In this document: in pieces, positions 23,536 to 35,170 of the stretch
Layout: every line of letters begins with the position of its first letter
Numbering within the stretch: position 1 is the first letter of the stretch
From: Melampsora larici-populina 98AG31
Taxonomy: Eukaryota; Basidiomycota; Pucciniomycetes; Pucciniales; Melampsoraceae
Assembly (NCBI RefSeq): GCF_000204055.1
Contig: NW_006768767.1
Coordinates: forward strand, 2,200,176 to 2,264,175
Direction of reading: 5' to 3'
Length of the DNA stretch: 64,000 bases
Position numbers and translations under genes: made by a program
Notes under the pieces: model-generated
The model's input: only the letters and a program-made list of their open reading frames with translations
The model's database searches: none
What the model was told of the DNA's origin: nothing

Positions 23536-26500
23536 TACCTCTAATTCATCCCCTAACAGCTCAACCTCGCCACAACCACCACCTTTCGAAGACCATTCAC
23601 CATACTACCACAAACACAAACAAGAGCCCCAACTCCAATTCGACACAATTTCTATCTTACACTTCAACTGTCAAACATCGATTCAGAATACACACGAAGC
23701 TCTAACACAAACTCAATACACCATACTGGCCCTTCAAGAACCTTGGTTCAATACTCAGTCACTATCGTTCCCCCACCACGAAGCCTGGCAGCGGATCACA
23801 GCTTATGACTATCACCCAACATCGTGGTCTGACAAGCCTAGAGTCTGTCTTTACATTTCTAAATTTATTCCAACGTCCCAGTTCACCATTCTCCCAAGTT
23901 CAACAGATATAATACTCGGAATCGACATTAACGACCCGACCACAAATCAAACTAAACTTCGAGTCATCTCCTGGTACAACCCCCCGGGATTGCAGCGGGG
24001 AATGATCATATTGGAATGCTGGTTAAAAAACAACCATAACCGCCGGATCCCAACAATCATCCTCACCAATTCTAATCTTCATCATCAATCCTGGAATCCC
24101 CCAAATTATACAAATACAGATGCGCAAGCCAAAAAATTGCTAGCTTTATTCAGCTCACTAGGTCTCAGGCTCTCCTCTCCAAAAGGTGTCCCAACTCAAT
24201 TCTCCAATGGAACACAACCCACTACGATTGACCTAGTTTGGACAAGCTGGAACTTGACACAAAAGGTTCTAAGCTGTAAAGTACTCACCAATAGCCTGCT
24301 CTCTGATCATCTCCCACTAGCCACTTATCTAGACCTATCACTAATCCATCCCTTAAAATCACACATCGCTCTAAGAATAGCTGACTTAGACATCTCTCGC
24401 TTTCATAGTAACATAAAGAAGAAACTTCATCTCCTCCCACCGAATTATGATCACACTGATGATATCAACTCAGCAGTTACGACCTTATCCCAAATTTTGC
24501 TCGATTCCGCTCATGAACAGGGAAAAAAGGTCAAAACAAAACTCAATAGGTACAAAGCGTGGTGGGACAAAGACAAACTCACCCCTATCCTAAAAAACCG
24601 TAACAAGGCTAGACGTTGGATGATTCTATCAAATTCACCTGAGGCCCGGCAGTGTTATTCTGAATGGCAAAAATACTTTAGAGAACAAGTACTTAAAGCG
24701 AAATTTACACACTGGAAAACGTTCTTAGCCACCTGTGCCAACAACGATACTTTCAAGGCTTTTCGTTACGTGAAACCCTCATCAACTGGGGAAATAGCCC
24801 CGCTCAAGAAACCTGATGGCTCAGTATCTATAACTAAAGAAGAACAAGCGTCTCTACTATTCTACGGTACATCAGTCGCCCATGTCGAAGCGGACCTCTC
24901 CGATATCCCACCTGAATTCCCGCATCAAGAACAAATGGTCCAATTCTCTTTTCCCCTCCTAGAACCTTTGGAACTCCGAAGAATTGTGAACAACCTTCCA
25001 AATCATCGAGCCAGTGGGGGCAACTCTTTATCAAATGAATTAATTAAATTATCATTACCGGCTATTGAAGAAGAACTATGTCAATTAATCAACGCCTGCT
25101 TCACCAAAGGTTACTTCCCTAAGGCTTGGAGAACAGCCGTAACTATCATCATCAGGAAACATGGTAAAGATGACTATTCAAACCCAAATGCATATAGACC
25201 AATAGCATTACTCAGTGTTTTAGGTAAAGTCCTGGAAAAGATTATAACCAGCCGGATCACGTACTGGGCCGAGTCAATGAAAATCATTTCAATCAATCAC
25301 ATGGGAGGTAGAAGGCAACACTTGACAGAAGATGCATTAATCATCCTCACGTCTTGGATTAAGAGAAAGTGGAGAGAAAACAAAATAGCAACAGCTCTCT
25401 TCCTGGACGTCAAATCTGCTTACCCATCCGTACACAGGGAAAGACTTTGGTATATCCTTCATAAACATCAATGCCCTAAGTACCTTGTTTCTCTCATCCA
25501 AGGTTTTCTATCAGAAAGATCTACAACTTTAAGACTACAAGATTTTCTTTCTAAAACCTATAACATTGAAAATGGTTTACCTCAAGGATCTCCTCTTTTG
25601 GTTATACTGTACATCATCTACAACTCATCCATCCTCAACGCATCAAGACTATCACCGGATTCTGACACCATCTCACTAGGTTTCATCAACGATGTTGTCC
25701 ATGTAGTAGCATCCCCAACTTGTAGGGAAAACCTGATTAAACTTCAATCACAAGCATCACATTCACTTGAATGGGCAAAATCACATGGGGCCATTTTTGA
25801 CAAAAAGAAGGCTCAACTTTTACATCTAACCAATAAAAGAATCAAAGATCTCCCTAATTTCACGTTTGGAGATGTCTTATTAAAGCCTAAAAAGGAGGTT
25901 AAATGGCTTGGAGTTTGGTTGGATACTAAATTACTGTTCAATTATCACCTACAACAAGTCAACAAATCAGGCTCATTCACATTACACCAAATCCAGAGAT
26001 TATGCCGATGCTATACAGGTTTACCTCCCAACGAAGTCAAAAGACTTATCTTAACTGTACTGATACCAAGAATACTCTATGGTAGTATTATCTGGCTCAC
26101 GGAACGCACCTATAGTAAAGCAACTAAAATACTAACTAAGATACAAAACTCAGCTCACCGACTTATTCTCGGAGCCTTCCGTGGTACATCAACCGATATG
26201 ATGAATCATGACGCTTACATGACCCCCTTTGCCCTCACAGCCACTCGTCGTCATCACAACTTCATTTTGAAATGATTAACTTCACCTGACACCCATCCCA
26301 CACACGACATCATCAAAGTTGAATTGAATCAAATCTCAACCAGGCATAAAGGCCCAATTCAAGAAGTCCTGCAAGCAGAAGAACTAGGTAGGTTAGCTAA
26401 AGAGAAAATTGAAACTATCTTTGCTCATCCACTAGGCCCGTGGACAAAAGAACTTGGCACTCTACTCAACCTTGACAAATCTAAAGAAGAAGTCACCGAA

Positions 26501-27460
26501 TTAATACCTCAACAAATTGAAGACAAAGAAAAAAAGAACTCGTTAATCATTTTCACGGATGGTTTGGTATCTCCAGAAGGGGGAGGGGCCGCAGCAGTAT
26601 CAAAATCTTTAACAAAAACTATCACGTTAAGCCAAGAGAACACGTTCTCTAATCATGAAGCCAAACTGATGGGCCTAGTTCTGGCCGCAGAAATTTCTAA
26701 CATTGTTTTCAGGAAACAGAATCCACCCCCCTCCAATATTGCTATCTTCTGCGATAACCAAGGAGTTCTCAAACTCATCCATGACTCACCTAGAGTGTGC
26801 TCGGGACAACACTTAATTTTTAAGATAAGAACTAAATTCAAAATGTTACCTACTGACGCAAAGATTTGTTTCTACTGGACACCCGGTCATGTAGGAATTG
26901 AAATGAACAAAAAAGCAGACATATTGGCTAAAAACGCAGCTTCAAACCAGACACCTACAGACGTAATAACCCTCCCAACTAGTTTAGGAAGCCTAAAAAG
27001 AAGATCGAAGGAAAAATTCAATATTAAAAACATCTCATTTAGACCAGGCAACAATCCCTTTCTCACAAAACCAGAAGAAGTATCAAAAGTCCTCCTTAAC
27101 ATGGAGAAGGGTAGATCAGCGGCTATCTTCCAGCTGAGAGCTAACCATAGTCCTCTAAATGACCACCTGTTTAAAAGGAAACTAACAGAATCACCTTTAT
27201 GTAAAACATGTAGACTAAAAGAAACAACTGAACATTTTCTCCTTTACTGCAACAGATACACGAAAGCTAGAAAACTATTACGAAAGAATCTACGGAAGGA
27301 AAAAATCAAAGTCAACTGGAACAGCACCAAGAAACTTTTAGATACTCCAAAGGCATTTTTTCTACTCTCAGAATATATTTTGCAAACTCAACGCTTTGTA
27401 CATTTCATTTCTTACACACAGGAGTCCACCGAAGGATCGCGGTCTCGGGACAGGAGTTAG
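23525..27460 (+). pseudogene. LINE ORF2 (endonuclease, reverse transcriptase, RNase H), inactivated
   Basis: Open from the ATG at 23525 to a TGA at 26273-26275, then in the same frame to 27460; without the stop it would be 1311 residues. An apurinic-type endonuclease (about 40-270) has HFNCQ, LQEPW, TIDLVW and LSDHLPL. The GDFN motif reads TNSN (24065-24076), so the catalytic Asp is Asn. In the reverse transcriptase, motif A is FLDVKSAY and motif B is GLPQGSPL. Motif C is FIND instead of FADD (25682-25693), losing the first catalytic Asp. RNase H (26553 onward) keeps its acidic set (FTDG, NHEAKL, CDNQ, KKADIL), followed by a Cys-His motif (CKTC...HFLLYC). The stop sits between RT and RNase H, where a CGA Arg codon is plausible. 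Confidence 0.88.
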
Positions 27461-28116
27461 CAGTTCTGAATCCGCATAACTCACATAGGTTATCACCATC
27501 TACAGATTAACCCAACAGGCCCAAAACCCCACCTCCTTCCTTAGATTGGGGGACGAGTGGGTAGTAGAAGGCGGGCAATTCAAATACAGAGCATTCTCAA
27601 CACATACTAAAGCCGACACCATCTTTAAAGAAAAGAATAGGTGCTATAACTAGGCAAGATGTCACTGTTGACGTATATAAGGGCAAAGTCGCGATTGGTA
27701 AACAATCATTGACAGATCATACACGTACTACTGTCCCTTTCCTTCCACCTTAGATTGGGGATGAGTCTGGGGCATTAGACTGTCACTGAAGCTCAAATCA
27801 CTGCGTTAGTAGAAAACCTCAAGAGATGAGTCGCGAATGTAAACATCCCCGACAGAACAAACAACCTCTAGGCTCGCTACCTTCCACCTTAGATTGGGGA
27901 TGAGTAAACAAACTATGTTGTCACTGTATAGATCTCTTTTAAAAAAAAAAAAAAGATAGCTATCATAAATGTGTAACGATAAAAAGACAAAGCTAACTCC
28001 TGGAACCAACTAGATGACCGTTTGTATCTAGGTGGACTAGTCCTCAACAGTATTTTGTTCAGTTAGTGTTATATGCAATTAAGCAACAAAGCACTTTTAA
28101 AAAAAAAAAAAAAAAA
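27461..28116 (+). other. LINE 3' region with repeated motif and A runs
   Basis: The word TTAGATTGGGGATGAGT or a close variant occurs three times (27541, 27751, 27890). The region contains one internal A run (27941-27954) and the terminal A run (28099-28116). It is non-coding. The repeats could be part of the RNA signal recognised by the element's reverse transcriptase (inference). Confidence 0.6.
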
Positions 28117-28186
28117 GTCGGGCCGGGTCCAAGCCTTAGTAGCCGTAGCCGTAGCCGCTACAAAGTTGCACAACCCTTTGGTTACT

Positions 28187-28773
28187 TACGGTGGCCAAGG
28201 AGCGCCAGTTGCGCCAAAACGACAAAACAACAAATTGCCCCACTTTTGCCCCGATTGGGGCCCTGTCCAGCCTGTTCAGACTGGTACTCCACGGTATCAG
28301 CTACTCGATTAGCCCGGGAGACTCCGCATCCACTGGGAATTTGTTTTGGTACAAGTGGCAGCTCGCCAAACTACGAACAAGAACAGATGAACAATGTAGC
28401 AAGAACGTAGGATAAAAGATAAGAACAATAAAAACGATGAAAACAATAAACACGGTATCGTATGGATTTCTTTAACCAGAACTTCAAGTTCTAAAAAATG
28501 TTAACCGATGCCTTATAACGTCTTCATGCTTATGTAAGAGTTCATAAAGAAAATTCTCTTGATCATCAATAAAGGAAACAACAACCAATGAGATTCAAAA
28601 AGGGGGTGTTGACAAGAAATTTTGGAGTGGAAGTGGAATAGCCCGTCAAGTGAGAGGGCGACAAGAGTCGGGAAGTAACAGCCAACAGGCTGGACGGGGC
28701 CTCAATTGCGGCAAAATTGGGGCAATTTGACATTTTGTCGTTTTGGTGCATATGGCGCTCCTTGGCCACCGTA
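28187..28773. mobile_element. Foldback element with about 150-bp inverted arms
   Basis: The left arm TACGGTGGCCAAGGAGCGCC is repeated inverted at the right. Similarity continues for about 150 bp through AAAACGACAAAA, AAATTGCCCC and GTCCAGCCTGTT. GTTACT lies on both flanks (28181-28186, 28774-28779). No coding region is seen. The superfamily is uncertain because the duplication is only six bases. Confidence 0.7.
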
Positions 28774-28825
28774 GTTACTCCCGATTTGAACGTTATGAAT
28801 CATGTGAAAGGAAAAGACGAAATCT

Positions 28826-28903
28826 TAAACTTAACAAAGTCCCACGCTCACGCATCCTTGCGAGAGGATGCGCGAGCGTGGGACTTTGTTAAGTTAACAA
28901 AAT
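28826..28903. repeat. Near-perfect palindrome related to the hairpin tips of the 8.1-kb element
   Basis: AACTTAACAAAGTCCCACGC pairs with its complement across a short TTGCGAGA loop, using almost the full length. The core AGTCCCACGCTC...GCGAGA is shared with the hairpins at 45669-45712 and 53706-53749. It could be a miniature derivative of that element (inference). Confidence 0.6.
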
Positions 28904-29750
28904 CTCAGCTGATGGATATAATAAACTAGCAGTTTGGCGGCGGGCGCCACTGTCGAAACCAGGCGCATGACCTGGAAGGAAATTGACAAAAATGGATCGA
29001 AACCAAGTCATGTCTGACCGCCCCAACAACAATGTAATTACTTAACATTCAGACCCGTATCAAAAGATAAAGAGCCAGATCACAAAATCGCCTGTAAATT
29101 TGATTTCAAACAATGCAAGAAAACTCCAAGCCGTTAGTTCACTTATACATATGACTCGGGGCAAGCAAGCCAAGGTCCAAGTCATTGTTGTAGATGTACA
29201 ATAACCACCGGCACGAACGCCTGACTCCACTATTCAGAACAAAGCATTGTCAAACTTAGACAGTTGTTGATGAAGGCCATACTAGCAAATCAGCGGCGGG
29301 CGCCGTGGCTAGGTATTTTTATTTTTAGGTAGGCGTAATGACTGAACATTGGCCTGTGGCATTGAACCCAACATACTTGTTTCTACCTGTATCCTTTTGT
29401 TATGTGGTAGTGCAAATGTAGTTCCTTTCACCCACGGTAGTGTTCAGGTTTATTCAATTAAATCATGCAGTTCCCACTGCTTTTCATTTTCCATTTGCTT
29501 AGCTTAGTTGCCAATTATATTGCTCCTGCTTTGCCAAGTTGTAATTTTTAGTTGTGGCAATGTTCACCTGCCCTGCCAAGCACATGACAACATCTTTGAG
29601 TTTGAGATGATCTACTTCTGCGTTATTGTGAGGCTGGTCAGCTCTACAGTGTTTGGTCCACAAGGATATGTGTGCTTCTTTAGGTGAGCGTATGTAGCTT
29701 TTTCCTCTTACCCTTTATCCTTGAGTTTGGTTTGTAGACTTGAATTCAAA
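28904..29750. other. Gene-free stretch
   Basis: No gene is supported. The word GCGGCGGGCGCC occurs twice (28937, 29293), suggesting remnants of an older repeat. Confidence 0.4.
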
Positions 29751-29958
29751 TGATTGTATCAATCTCCACGTCCTTTGACTGGAATATCTCCATCCTTTCC
29801 AAATTTAATCAAAAGAGAAGCCAAACATTGCAATTTCAAACCTTTTTCAACTTGATCATTTTCCGTACTAATACCAACATTTTGACTTCCTTTAGTTTTC
29901 TTATTATATTTCAAATTACTGGTTCCAATTTTTAATCTTTTAGAATTGTAAACTTGAT

Positions 29959-31222
29959 TTAAAAAGTTTTGAAAAATTTATTAAATGATTTCCTTCCTTG
30001 ACTGTCTTCATCACAGATGCATTTCATCAATTGATTTCTTTGTAAACTTTCTAAAACTCCTCCATGTGAATCTACAATTGTTAAGATTTCCATTGCAAAA
30101 CTTCTTCTGTTGATTTCAGGTTCTCCTGTGGCAACTTCCAAAAATGTTGATCTAAATTGGGTAAAATGTTGCATTGGCCCTAGATTATCTTCTGTTGAGT
30201 ATAAATTCTTTAAAGCTTTCATGGCTTCAAATCTTGCTTCTTTGTTCTGATCCCAGAACAAAAAACAGGTGTCAGACTCAAAGAAGATGAGATGATGTGG
30301 TAGAGGGATGAGAAAGATCCTTACAGTATCAGTCAAGACCCAACCCAAATACTCAAATGATGATCACCCAAAAATGATCAGGAAGTTGGTTCATCCATTG
30401 TCCTAAAGCTTGAATACATTTGATTTATACCTTGGGATCTCAATCCCTATATTGATGAACATAAACACTGTAAGAACCCAAAAATGCAACTTTATCAAGA
30501 AAAATTCTCTTATTCCATAGCAAAGAAGCTTGACTAACCCATCAAAGACATTGTTGATATATTTCTCAAGAATCTCTTTCTGATCACTAACTAAACTTAT
30601 CCTTTTTTCTCACTCATTTAATCCTTCATCACTACCAGATTGATTTTTATGATGATTGCTACTTTTAAGATCTAAACTATCTTTATTCATTTGAATGAAG
30701 TTCAAACTAACTTGAATCAAAATCTTGATGCATGAACTCATCAAACCAAAAAAAGAAATGAAAGTAGAAGTTTTTCTGATTGATCTTAAGGAAGGCATAG
30801 ATATACTAACCAAATGAGTTTGAAATGCATTCATCACATTAGTGCCATATCAAATTGAATTTATATGTGATGAATCAATTAATGTTTCAAGAAATTGATT
30901 GAGTTTTTTCGAAGTTTTTTTGTAGTGAGTTTCAGTTTGGATGATTGATTGATTCTTGAGTTAATGGAAGGGTGTGTATGATTAGGTACCTAGTTTGATT
31001 GGATAACATGTGCCATAATTTGTTTGTGATATAAAAAAACACAGATTTTTGTTTATCAGATTCAGTTTGACATGTGTTATAAAAGTTCTTCTCTTCTGAT
31101 GATAAGGGAAATGATAGCTCTGAAGAGTTTTGTGTCTTACTAACCTTTTTGAATTCTTCTTGTATATCACTCAACCATTCAGGAACTTCATCTTTATCAA
31201 TAGTACTATTACAACCACAACA
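29959..31222 (-). pseudogene. Pseudogene of cohesin subunit SCC3/STAG (Irr1)
   Basis: Read on the minus strand, the region opens with CCGCNSTIDKDEVPEWLSDIQ, the entry to the STAG domain. LETLIDSSHINSI and MNAFQTHLVSISMPSLRSIRKTS follow further on. VHQYRD.DPKV comes next, then ALGQWMNQLPDHFW, the stretch conserved in SCC3 proteins. The most open part (30348-29959) reads YLGWVLTDTVR, then NKEARFEAMKALKNLYSTED and EINRRSFAMEILTIVDSHGG, with a GT donor in between. Stops and frame changes break it repeatedly, and the rest of the protein (normally about 1000 residues) is missing. SCC3 helps load and hold the cohesin ring on chromosomes. An intact copy must exist elsewhere. Confidence 0.8.
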
Positions 31223-31339
31223 CTATTTCACCAAAGAAAAAGAAAAACTTACCATCCAAAATAAGAGTAGAACAACTTGATCAAATCAAGAGAGAGACAG
31301 TGTATAAATTCTACATAGTGTAGCATCACCGCCATTATA

Positions 31340-31520
31340 GATGCCTTGGGTTGTGAAATCCAAGGCATCATCAAAGGTGAATCCTTGGACAGACCTTGTC
31401 CAAGTTTTTTGTCTGAGGTAATCTTCTACGCCAAGAATTGCCTGGGGTCAAAACCTTGGACAGCTTCTGTCCAAGGTTTGGAATCCGATGATACCTCAGA
31501 TTCAAAGATTGAGGTAAATA
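31340..31520. repeat. Cluster of short hairpins
   Basis: Four consecutive inverted repeats are visible: GATGCCTTGG with CCAAGGCATC, CTTGGACA with TGTCCAAG, CCTTGGACAG with CTGTCCAAGG, and TACCTCA with TGAGGTA. Together they may fold as one structured block. No duplication or coding role is seen. Confidence 0.5.
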
Positions 31521-32275
31521 TGTTGGCTGTGTGTAGGCTGTGCTGGAGAGGGTAAGAACCACCACTTGTGAGAGTGGATGAAAATATGGGCGCAGTGAGG
31601 CTGCCCTTGACCTTGTATTGCAGTTCAAGTAGAATGTGGAGCAATCTAACAATTTCCAATGTTCACAAATTTTCCTGTAGAACTTGGTTTATCCTGTAGA
31701 AGGTTGCACAATGTGTGGCAAAGCCTGACGGTGTATGGTACACACCTACACAGACTCTATAACCAGAGCTATACAGATTCTTGATTTTTACTACTATTTG
31801 GATCTGTGTACACAACAAGTCTTGATATTGGAGAGGGGGAGAGGGTTTTGGTGGTGGTGGGCTTATTATCCAGGAATTGGGTTCTCAGACCCGATCTTTA
31901 ACAATTTATTGTATATGTAATTGCTTGAAATAAAGTGACAAAGTTGATGATGAATTTGAGCAATTGAAGAGTTTGTTGACAGGAAGGGAAATAAGTCCTA
32001 GAGATTGACTCAACCCGGCCTCGACTTGAATCAAGAGGCCGAGCTGGTGACTTCTTTTGAATCTCAAATTTGATCAATTGGAGACTGACTTATGACAGAA
32101 CTCAGCAACAATACAAAAATAACTAACAACCAATCAACACTATCACACTGCCAAATCCAATGGGATGGAGGAAGAGGACCAAGAAATATATAGAAATATC
32201 TAAATCCAAGACTTGAGTTTCATTACTCAACTCAAAGTGATTGGACTTATATTATTTTTGATTATAGCTTATTTA

Positions 32276-32483
32276 CGGTACTCAAAACAATCAGGTTCGT
32301 GCTACCTTTCTTGAAAACCTGCTTTCAAAATGTCGTTTTTGTGGGGAAAATGAACTGTAGAAAAATCCAAAAACAAAGTTCCAGCGAATTCCCAGGAATT
32401 CCCCCGCCAAAAGGTCAACTTTGAATCTATGTTTTTGACATTTTTTGAAAAAGGTGGCACGAACCTGATTGTTTTGAGTACCG
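32276..32483. mobile_element. TA-flanked MITE, 208 bp
   Basis: CGGTACTCAAAACAATCAGG at the left and its perfect complement at the right, continuing into TTCGTGC. TA lies on each side (32274-32275, 32484-32485). It is non-coding. Confidence 0.85.
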
Positions 32484-33558
32484 TAATTAGCTTCAAATCT
32501 GGCACTTTTATTATTTTATTACTCATTTCTTCACAATAGATAGCCTATGTATAAGCAAACAAAACCATATAACAAAAGAAGAAACACTCAAAGATCAGTG
32601 ATTACTATTGAATAAAGTAAAGAATATCTAGATTTCAGTCAAAGTGAAGGTGTCTGTATTATTCAAGATTGAGATTAAGGTCTAAAGTCAAGATTTAAGA
32701 TTAGAAGGAAACAAGAATGCCATACCAAGATTACAAGCTGGGATCAACATGATAAACTAAATAAAAGGATCAAATCTAGGGTGTATACTTAGAGAAGAAA
32801 AAGATGTCAGGTGGATGCAAAACATAGGTCAGAGTGAAAGAGAAAAGCACTTACTTATTCAAGAGTTAAATTGAAAGATCAAAATCGAAATTGAAGTAGA
32901 ATTAAAACTACAAAGATGAAAAGGACAGTGGAGAAACTTACTTACCAAATGATCAAAATCAAAATCTCAATGTAGAAGCTGAGAGATAGTGGAGAAAGAA
33001 GAGATGCAATGATATCAGTATGAATGAAACAGGAGAAATCTAAATCAAAGTTACTCAAATGATTCAAAGAGCCAGCCAAAATCGATTTTTGAATCTGGAC
33101 AGGAAGAATGATAGATGTAGCAGATTAATTAGAGTATATCAAATGAAGATGCAAGGTTTATAGTAAAAGTGGCTGAGATCGAATATTCCTTGATGTTCCT
33201 ATAAGGGTTCAAGATGTAGAAGAGGTGGTGAGATGGGGAAGAAAATTGATGCAAGAAAAAGTTAGATTTGATAACGAGTAGAAGCTGAGGAAGTAGAGAA
33301 AAAACTTACACAATTGAAAGCCAAATTGAGGGTAAGAGGGGAATCAGTTGATAATGGGATGCCAAGTGCGATCGGAGTAAAAGTTAAATAATCTGATTGG
33401 AGCGATTTGAAAATGGCGGCAAATTTCACGATATAAAAGCAGGGGGGACCAAATGGATATCCATCATAAGTGTTTGATTGTTTCAATTTTGTGTCTGTCT
33501 GGTCTGTGTGTGTTTTTTGTGTGTTCAAGTGTTCTGTTTGTGTGCGTGTTAGTGATTA

Positions 33559-33838
33559 AGGGGGCTCAAGTCAAAATATTTGCCACCTTTTCTTAAAAAG
33601 TCGGGGAAAGTTTTTTACGGTACTGTGTTGTAAAAACTTTTCCCAATTCGTAAAAAAGTACCAAAAAAATTCTTTTGGATCTGCTTCTGAGCAGTAAATT
33701 TACGCAAATTTGCTGCTTAACAAAATTTGGGATGTCGTATAACATTTCCCAAATTCATAAAATTTTGCGTAAATTTTATGAAATTGGGAAAAGTTTTTTA
33801 CAATAAAAGTAGTAAAATTTTTTGACTTGAGCCCCCCT
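33559..33838. mobile_element. MITE-like inverted-repeat element, about 280 bp
   Basis: GGGGCTCAAGTCAAAAT at the left is complementary to TTTTGACTTGAGCCCC at the right. The interior has nested AT-rich inverted repeats (TTTTACGG, AAATTTACG words). The exact target duplication is unclear because of the G/C runs at the tips. Confidence 0.7.
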
Positions 33839-33975
33839 ATTGTATCAAAGTGTTTGGTTGTGTGTTATCAGTTATTGAGTGTTTGTGTTTGTGTCTGTGT
33901 CAGATCGGCGTTAGTATCAGTTTGTATCAAAGTGTTTGTGTGCGTTATAAGTGTCTTACGTTTTCTTTTTAGTAA

Positions 33976-35163
33976 GGGTACTCAAAGTAAAGTATGTAGC
34001 GCTACATACTTTCTTTGGCGGGGACAAAGAAAAAAATATACTTTTGGCCTCGTCTTCCCCGCCAAAAAAAGTATATAGCAAAAAGTATGTGTACAGTAGT
34101 TAACGTCTACTTTGTACTACCTTCCAACCAGCCAAATGAAATCTTGTTTTTGAGATCGAAAATGACTACCTCAATGACTACCTTTTAAGTTGATAACTAG
34201 ACAAGTACATTCAGGAGAGTAAGTGTAATCTATCTATATCTCCTTGGGACCATCTGAGGCATTGATAGATTTTTTTTTCACTAGATGGTCAACATTTGGG
34301 CCCAAGCATAAGCTGGGCACTTAAGCCCCTTAGGGCAGGTACATAAGGTCTTAAGCCAAGTACTTAAGGTCTTGAGCCAAGTACTTACGGTCTTAAGCCA
34401 AGTACTTACGGTCTTAAGTCAAGTACTTAAGGTCTTAAGTCAAGTACTTAAGGTCTTAAGCTAGGTACTTATAGTCTTAAGTGTCCGTGACAATGTGGAC
34501 TTACACAGACCGGGGCCAGCTATGTGTCAGTGGTCCTGTGGTAGACCCAACGGGCTTACCAGCAGGGTAGATTGTAGGGAGAAGTGTTTGACCCAGGTGT
34601 GATGCAAGCTTTGCATATCTATCACAAGTTGCCTTGGGAAGCTTTTTAATACTCTGATGGTAGTGTATAACATCCTTTCTTTGTTAATCTTCAATAACCC
34701 AACCATGTTCTCAAACCATATTGGTTTGCCCTCACTTTTAATCTCTCAACCTCCAATGATGTATATTTGGGCTATTGTTCACTTTCAAGAATTCCTACAC
34801 AATCATGAACCTCATTTTGCAAGTTCACACTCATTCACAAGGTCATTCTAACAAAAGCCAAGACAAAAACAAGTAGAGAAAAAAAATAAAGTAAACAAAA
34901 GGAGCAAGAAGAATTTTTAAGGAAATGACAAGAAAAAGAGGAGGAAACAATGTAACAAAGTTACATCACGTATAGCGGGTGTGGAAAGTTTCCAACCACT
35001 ACTTGACCCTTGTACATGGTTTTTTTTCAAATCCATGCCAAAAAAAATAAAAATCAGAAATGCCTGACAATTGGGCCCAGGGCCAGCCCCGGGGCCGCCC
35101 GTAGTCAGGTGTAGCACAGAGTAGACTTTAACTAACGTACATACATACTTACTTTGAGTACCC
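33976..35163. mobile_element. Non-autonomous DNA element, 1.2 kb, 7-bp target duplication
   Basis: The ends GGGTACTCAAAGTAA are inverted repeats, continuing as AGTATGTA on both sides. TTAGTAA lies directly outside each end (33969-33975, 35164-35170). No transposase is present. The interior carries a 21-bp tandem array (34349-34483). Confidence 0.75.
34349..34483. repeat. 21-bp tandem repeat, six full units
   Basis: The unit reads TCTTAAGCCAAGTACTTAAGG with small variation (CCA/TCA, TTAAGG/TTACGG). Six full units occupy 34349-34474, plus a partial one. Each unit contains CTTAAG and GTACTT, so the array is rich in short palindromes. Confidence 0.85.
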
Positions 35164-35170
35164 TTAGTAA

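Larger units (their letters stand above)
22235..28116 (+). mobile_element. Non-LTR retrotransposon (LINE, I/Tad1-like), full length
   Basis: The element has ORF1 (zinc-knuckle protein) and ORF2 (endonuclease, reverse transcriptase, RNase H), then a 3' region and a terminal A run. It is flanked by AAGTCGGGCCGG on both sides (22223-22234; 28115-28126, partly within the A run). Coding order and the C-terminal RNase H fit the I/Tad1 groups. The copy is inactivated by an internal stop and by catalytic-site changes. Confidence 0.9.
21864..28138. mobile_element. GC-rich MITE with 8-bp target duplication, split by a LINE
   Basis: The left end TAAGGCATGGACCCGGCC and the right end (complement TAAGGCTTGGACCCGGCC) are inverted repeats. 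They are flanked by the exact 8-bp duplication GTAGCCGT (21856-21863, 28139-28146). Removing the LINE (22235-28116) and one copy of its target duplication leaves about 380 bp. The 8-bp duplication suggests a hAT-type mobiliser. Confidence 0.85.
31223..33558. other. Gene-free stretch with hairpins and one MITE
   Basis: No gene is supported. 31340-31520 holds a cluster of small inverted repeats, and 32276-32483 is a MITE. 32560-33540 is A/G-rich intergenic DNA with a GT-rich end. Confidence 0.45.
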
